Below, in pieces: positions 61,960 through 64,000 of a DNA stretch of 64,000 nucleotides. The position numbers and the translations under genes were made by a program. This DNA comes from JABWBD01 sp040768665 (lineage in GTDB: Bacteria > Planctomycetota > Planctomycetia > Pirellulales > Thermoguttaceae). Numbering within the stretch: position 1 is the stretch's first letter; every line of letters starts with the position of its first letter. The stretch lies in contig JAXGMN010000032.1 of the NCBI GenBank assembly GCA_040768665.1, positions 62,001 to 126,000 on the forward strand, written 5' to 3'. The notes under the pieces are model-generated. The model ran no database searches. It saw only the letters and a program-made list of their open reading frames with translations, and was not told the DNA's origin.

Positions 61960-62721
61960 TTGTCCGCCTTCTCCCTCAACTCGGAAACGACCGGAGCCAG
62001 TCTCGCCCGGCACCGTGTGCGCGATGCCGTGCAGCGGCTCATCCTCTCGGGCGAGTTTCAGCCCGGGCAGCGCCTCATACAGCAGGACTTGGCCCAGCGG
62101 TTCGGGGTAGCGCAAAGCGTTGTCCGGGAATCACTTCTGGAACTGCAGTTCTGCGGGCTGGTCGAGGCGGTGGACAATCTGGGGATGTTCGTCAGCGAAC
62201 TGGATGCCCGCACGCTCTTGGCGGCTTACGAGATTCGCGAGATGTTCGAAGGGCTGGCGGCGCGGCTCTGCTGCCAGCGAGCGAGCCGGGCAGACCTTCG
62301 CGATCTGACTGAGCTTGCCCATCGCACATACGAGTTGGCCCGGCAGCAGAATCTCGAAGCGATGTCGGAGACCGACCGGCAATTCCATGCTCGCATGGTG
62401 CAGGCGGCTCAGAATCCGCTGCTTACGCGGTTGACCGAGGGCTACCGCGTGCTGGGCCTGTTTGTCCGGGCGAACCGGCCGCCGCGCCAGGTCCGCGACG
62501 ATCACCTGGCGGTCGTCGCTGCCATCGAAGCCAATCAGCCGGAGAAGGCCGAACGTCTGGCTCGCCGGCATGTCGAGGACGCTCGAAAATCGATCGAGCA
62601 GCAGGTGGCCGAAGGCACGTTTGTTCCCCATCTGGTGGGTGCGTCGAAATCGTTGACCGCCGAGGCGGCAAAACCGAAAACCCGCACCCGCAAGGTCTCC
62701 AAAAAGGAAAAGGCACGATGA
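61960..62721 (+). CDS. GntR family regulator (FCD subfamily)
   Basis: A 253-residue regulator. The N-terminal winged helix (VRDAVQRLILSGEFQPGQRL, LAQRFGVAQSVVRESLLELQ) is followed by a helical FCD ligand-binding domain (residues 80-220, TDRQFHARMVQAAQNPLL, DHLAVVAAIEANQPEKAERL), which usually binds a sugar acid or organic acid through a metal. The tail is Lys-rich. The start is TTG with TCAGGAG in front. The stop overlaps the transaldolase start (ATGA), so it probably controls that gene and itself. Confidence 0.92.
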   Translation: MSAFSLNSETTGASLARHRVRDAVQRLILSGEFQPGQRLIQQDLAQRFGVAQSVVRESLLELQFCGLVEAVDNLGMFVSELDARTLLAAYEIREMFEGLAARLCCQRASRADLRDLTELAHRTYELARQQNLEAMSETDRQFHARMVQAAQNPLLTRLTEGYRVLGLFVRANRPPRQVRDDHLAVVAAIEANQPEKAERLARRHVEDARKSIEQQVAEGTFVPHLVGASKSLTAEAAKPKTRTRKVSKKEKAR

Positions 62722-63362
62722 AACTGTTCCTCGATACGGCCGATATCGACCAGATCCGCGAAGCCGTGAGCTGGGGCATCGTCGACGGGGTTACCACCAA
62801 CCCGACGCACGTCTCCAAGACCGGCCGCCCGGCACGCGAACTGTACGAAGAAATCTGTCGCACCGTCCCCGGTCCGGTCAGCCTGGAAACGCTGGCGCTG
62901 GACGCCGAAGGGATTATAACGGAAGCCCGGCAATTGGCCGCCATTGCCGACAACGTCGTGGTCAAGGTGCCGATCATGCGAGAGGGGCTCAAAGCGGTAA
63001 AGCGGCTGTCCGCGGAAGGGATCAAGACGAACGTTACCGTAACATTTTCGCCCCTGCAGGCCCTTCTCGCCGCGAAGTGCGGCGCGACGTACATCAGCCC
63101 GTTCGTCGGGCGGTTGGATGCCGTGGGCCACATCGGAATGGATCTGATCCGCCAGATCCGCACGATCTACGACAACTACGAATACGAAACCGAGATCCTC
63201 GTGGCCGCGATCCGTCACCCGGTGCATGTTCTCGAGTCGGCACTGGTCGGTGCGGACGTCGCCACGATGTTCTTCGACGTAATGAAGCAGCTTTTCGATC
63301 ACCCGCTGACGGATCGCGGGATCGAGATGTTTCTGGAGGATTGGAAGAAGGTGCCGCAATAG
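62718..63362 (+). CDS. fsa: transaldolase, fructose-6-phosphate aldolase type
   Basis: A 214-residue class I aldolase of the small transaldolase/FSA group. It starts MKLFLDTADIDQIREAVSWG, with TTNPTHVSK and the Schiff-base lysine K83 in VVVKVPI; NVTVTFSPLQALLAAKCGAT and ISPFVGRLDA complete the barrel. It interconverts sugar phosphates in the cytosol. The ATG overlaps the regulator stop by four bases. Confidence 0.92.
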   Translation: MKLFLDTADIDQIREAVSWGIVDGVTTNPTHVSKTGRPARELYEEICRTVPGPVSLETLALDAEGIITEARQLAAIADNVVVKVPIMREGLKAVKRLSAEGIKTNVTVTFSPLQALLAAKCGATYISPFVGRLDAVGHIGMDLIRQIRTIYDNYEYETEILVAAIRHPVHVLESALVGADVATMFFDVMKQLFDHPLTDRGIEMFLEDWKKVPQ

Positions 63363-63475
63363 CAAAGCACCAAGGACCAAGCACCAATGACCAACAAGAA
63401 GGCCAGGGTCAAACAAGCTCCCATTGGTCATTGAGGTTTGGTCATTGGTCATTCCGACGAGCGAGTAGGATCGAC
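63363..63475. repeat. short inverted repeat with CCAATGACCAA words
   Basis: AAGCACCAATGACCAA is answered by TTGGTCATTGG-type words twice (63420-63453). Planctomycete genomes often carry such AT-richer spacers; here it separates the transaldolase and the aldehyde dehydrogenase. Confidence 0.5.
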
Positions 63476-64000
63476 ATGCAATCTATCGACACTCGTAGAC
63501 TCTATCTCAATGGCCGCTGGGCGGATCCGGAGAACCCGATCGACGTGGTGAACCCGGCCAACGGCAAGGCGTTTGCACGCGTCGGAACCGTCCGGCGGGA
63601 TCAGGTGCGTCAGGCCCTGGCCGACGCGGCGGATGCCTGGCCGGCCTGGCGAAGGCTGCCGGCGAAGCAGCGCGGGCAGTACCTCAGCAAAATCGCCGAT
63701 TCGCTGGAGCGCCGTGGCGACGAGATCGCTCGGACGATCACGCTCGAAAACGGCAAGCCGCTCGCACAAAGCCGCGGCGAGGTGGCGATGTCGGTTGATC
63801 ATCTCCGCTGGTTCGCTTCCGAGGGCGGCAGGGCCTACGGGCGGATCGTGCCCAACCAGGTTCCCGGGAAACGGCACATGGTCGTGCGGACGCCGGTCGG
63901 CGTCGTCGGAGCGATCGCCCCGTGGAATTTCCCGCTCGTGCTGGCGCTGCGAAAAGTCTCGCCCGCGATGGCTGCCGGGTGCCCCGTGATCCTCAAGCCG
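63476..64000 (+). CDS. NAD(P)-dependent aldehyde dehydrogenase, N-terminal part
   Basis: The first 175 residues of an aldehyde dehydrogenase, open to the window edge. It starts MQSIDTRRLYLNGRWADPEN and contains TITLENGKPLAQSRGEV, RTPVGVVGAIAPWNFPLVLA and CPVILKP, the standard N-terminal cofactor-domain motifs. The catalytic Cys and Glu lie beyond the window. The succinate-semialdehyde dehydrogenase-like group fits best. GTAGGATC precedes the ATG. With the regulator and aldolase it suggests a sugar/sugar-acid pathway. Confidence 0.9.
   Translation, partial: MQSIDTRRLYLNGRWADPENPIDVVNPANGKAFARVGTVRRDQVRQALADAADAWPAWRRLPAKQRGQYLSKIADSLERRGDEIARTITLENGKPLAQSRGEVAMSVDHLRWFASEGGRAYGRIVPNQVPGKRHMVVRTPVGVVGAIAPWNFPLVLALRKVSPAMAAGCPVILKP

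Overview
The window is a GC-rich chromosome segment from a planctomycete, probably Pirellulales-like. The evidence is the mix of gene families rather than any marker gene: a YTV-motif secreted protein, a PVC-type propeller/HEAT/cytochrome protein, an ECF sigma factor next to a Ser/Thr kinase with WD40 repeats, a BlaI/M56 pair whose sensor carries a long carboxypeptidase-regulatory-like tail, DUF1080, ceramidase-like and heparinase-like secreted enzymes, and Gfo/Idh/MocA and DegT proteins with Tat signals. Layout: 0-13 kb carries the YTV protein, a DUF971/uroporphyrinogen-decarboxylase-like pair, an unknown DNA-binding-like protein, a translationally coupled pair (frameshifted glycosidase-like protein and cytochrome protein) and a secreted DegT aminotransferase-like protein. 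13-18 kb is accessory and decaying: a toxin-antitoxin pair with a nonsense codon, a complete IS4-type insertion sequence, an orphan adenine methyltransferase with a Trp-to-stop change, and a relic of a group II intron reverse transcriptase. 18-24 kb is an ECF sigma factor plus a 1627-residue kinase with 14 WD40 repeats. 24-27 kb holds a DUF433/DUF5615 toxin-antitoxin pair and a striking set: a ~120-bp GC-rich two-hairpin leader repeated four times in one orientation, three copies directly preceding short secreted proteins, two of which are paralogues. 27-47 kb is mostly secreted polysaccharide/glycan-related enzymes and the BlaI/M56 signalling pair with a near-perfect operator palindrome. 47-57 kb is a second accessory zone: Rpn-type nuclease, HNH protein with an antitoxin-like partner, two IS110 remnants, an ApeA-like HEPN protein (candidate phage defence), a group II intron sitting in one copy of a tandem duplication, a broken glycosyltransferase/TPR gene and a broken REP-associated (Y1/HUH) transposase. 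57-64 kb returns to ordinary genes: diguanylate cyclase, a 47-residue membrane protein, tRNA-Asp, a Ca/Na antiporter-SDR pair, a secreted TIM-barrel-like protein, and a GntR regulator coupled to a fructose-6-phosphate-aldolase-like transaldolase, then an aldehyde dehydrogenase cut by the window edge. Two families of imperfect palindromes (ends GGGGAC...GTCCCC and GGTCAG...CTGACC) are scattered through the intergenic spaces. The broken Y1 transposase at 56.5 kb is the only visible enzyme of a type that could have moved them. Many genes are damaged by single nonsense codons or frameshifts, so part of this window is decaying or the assembly has small errors. All calls come from reading the sequence; no database search was run.
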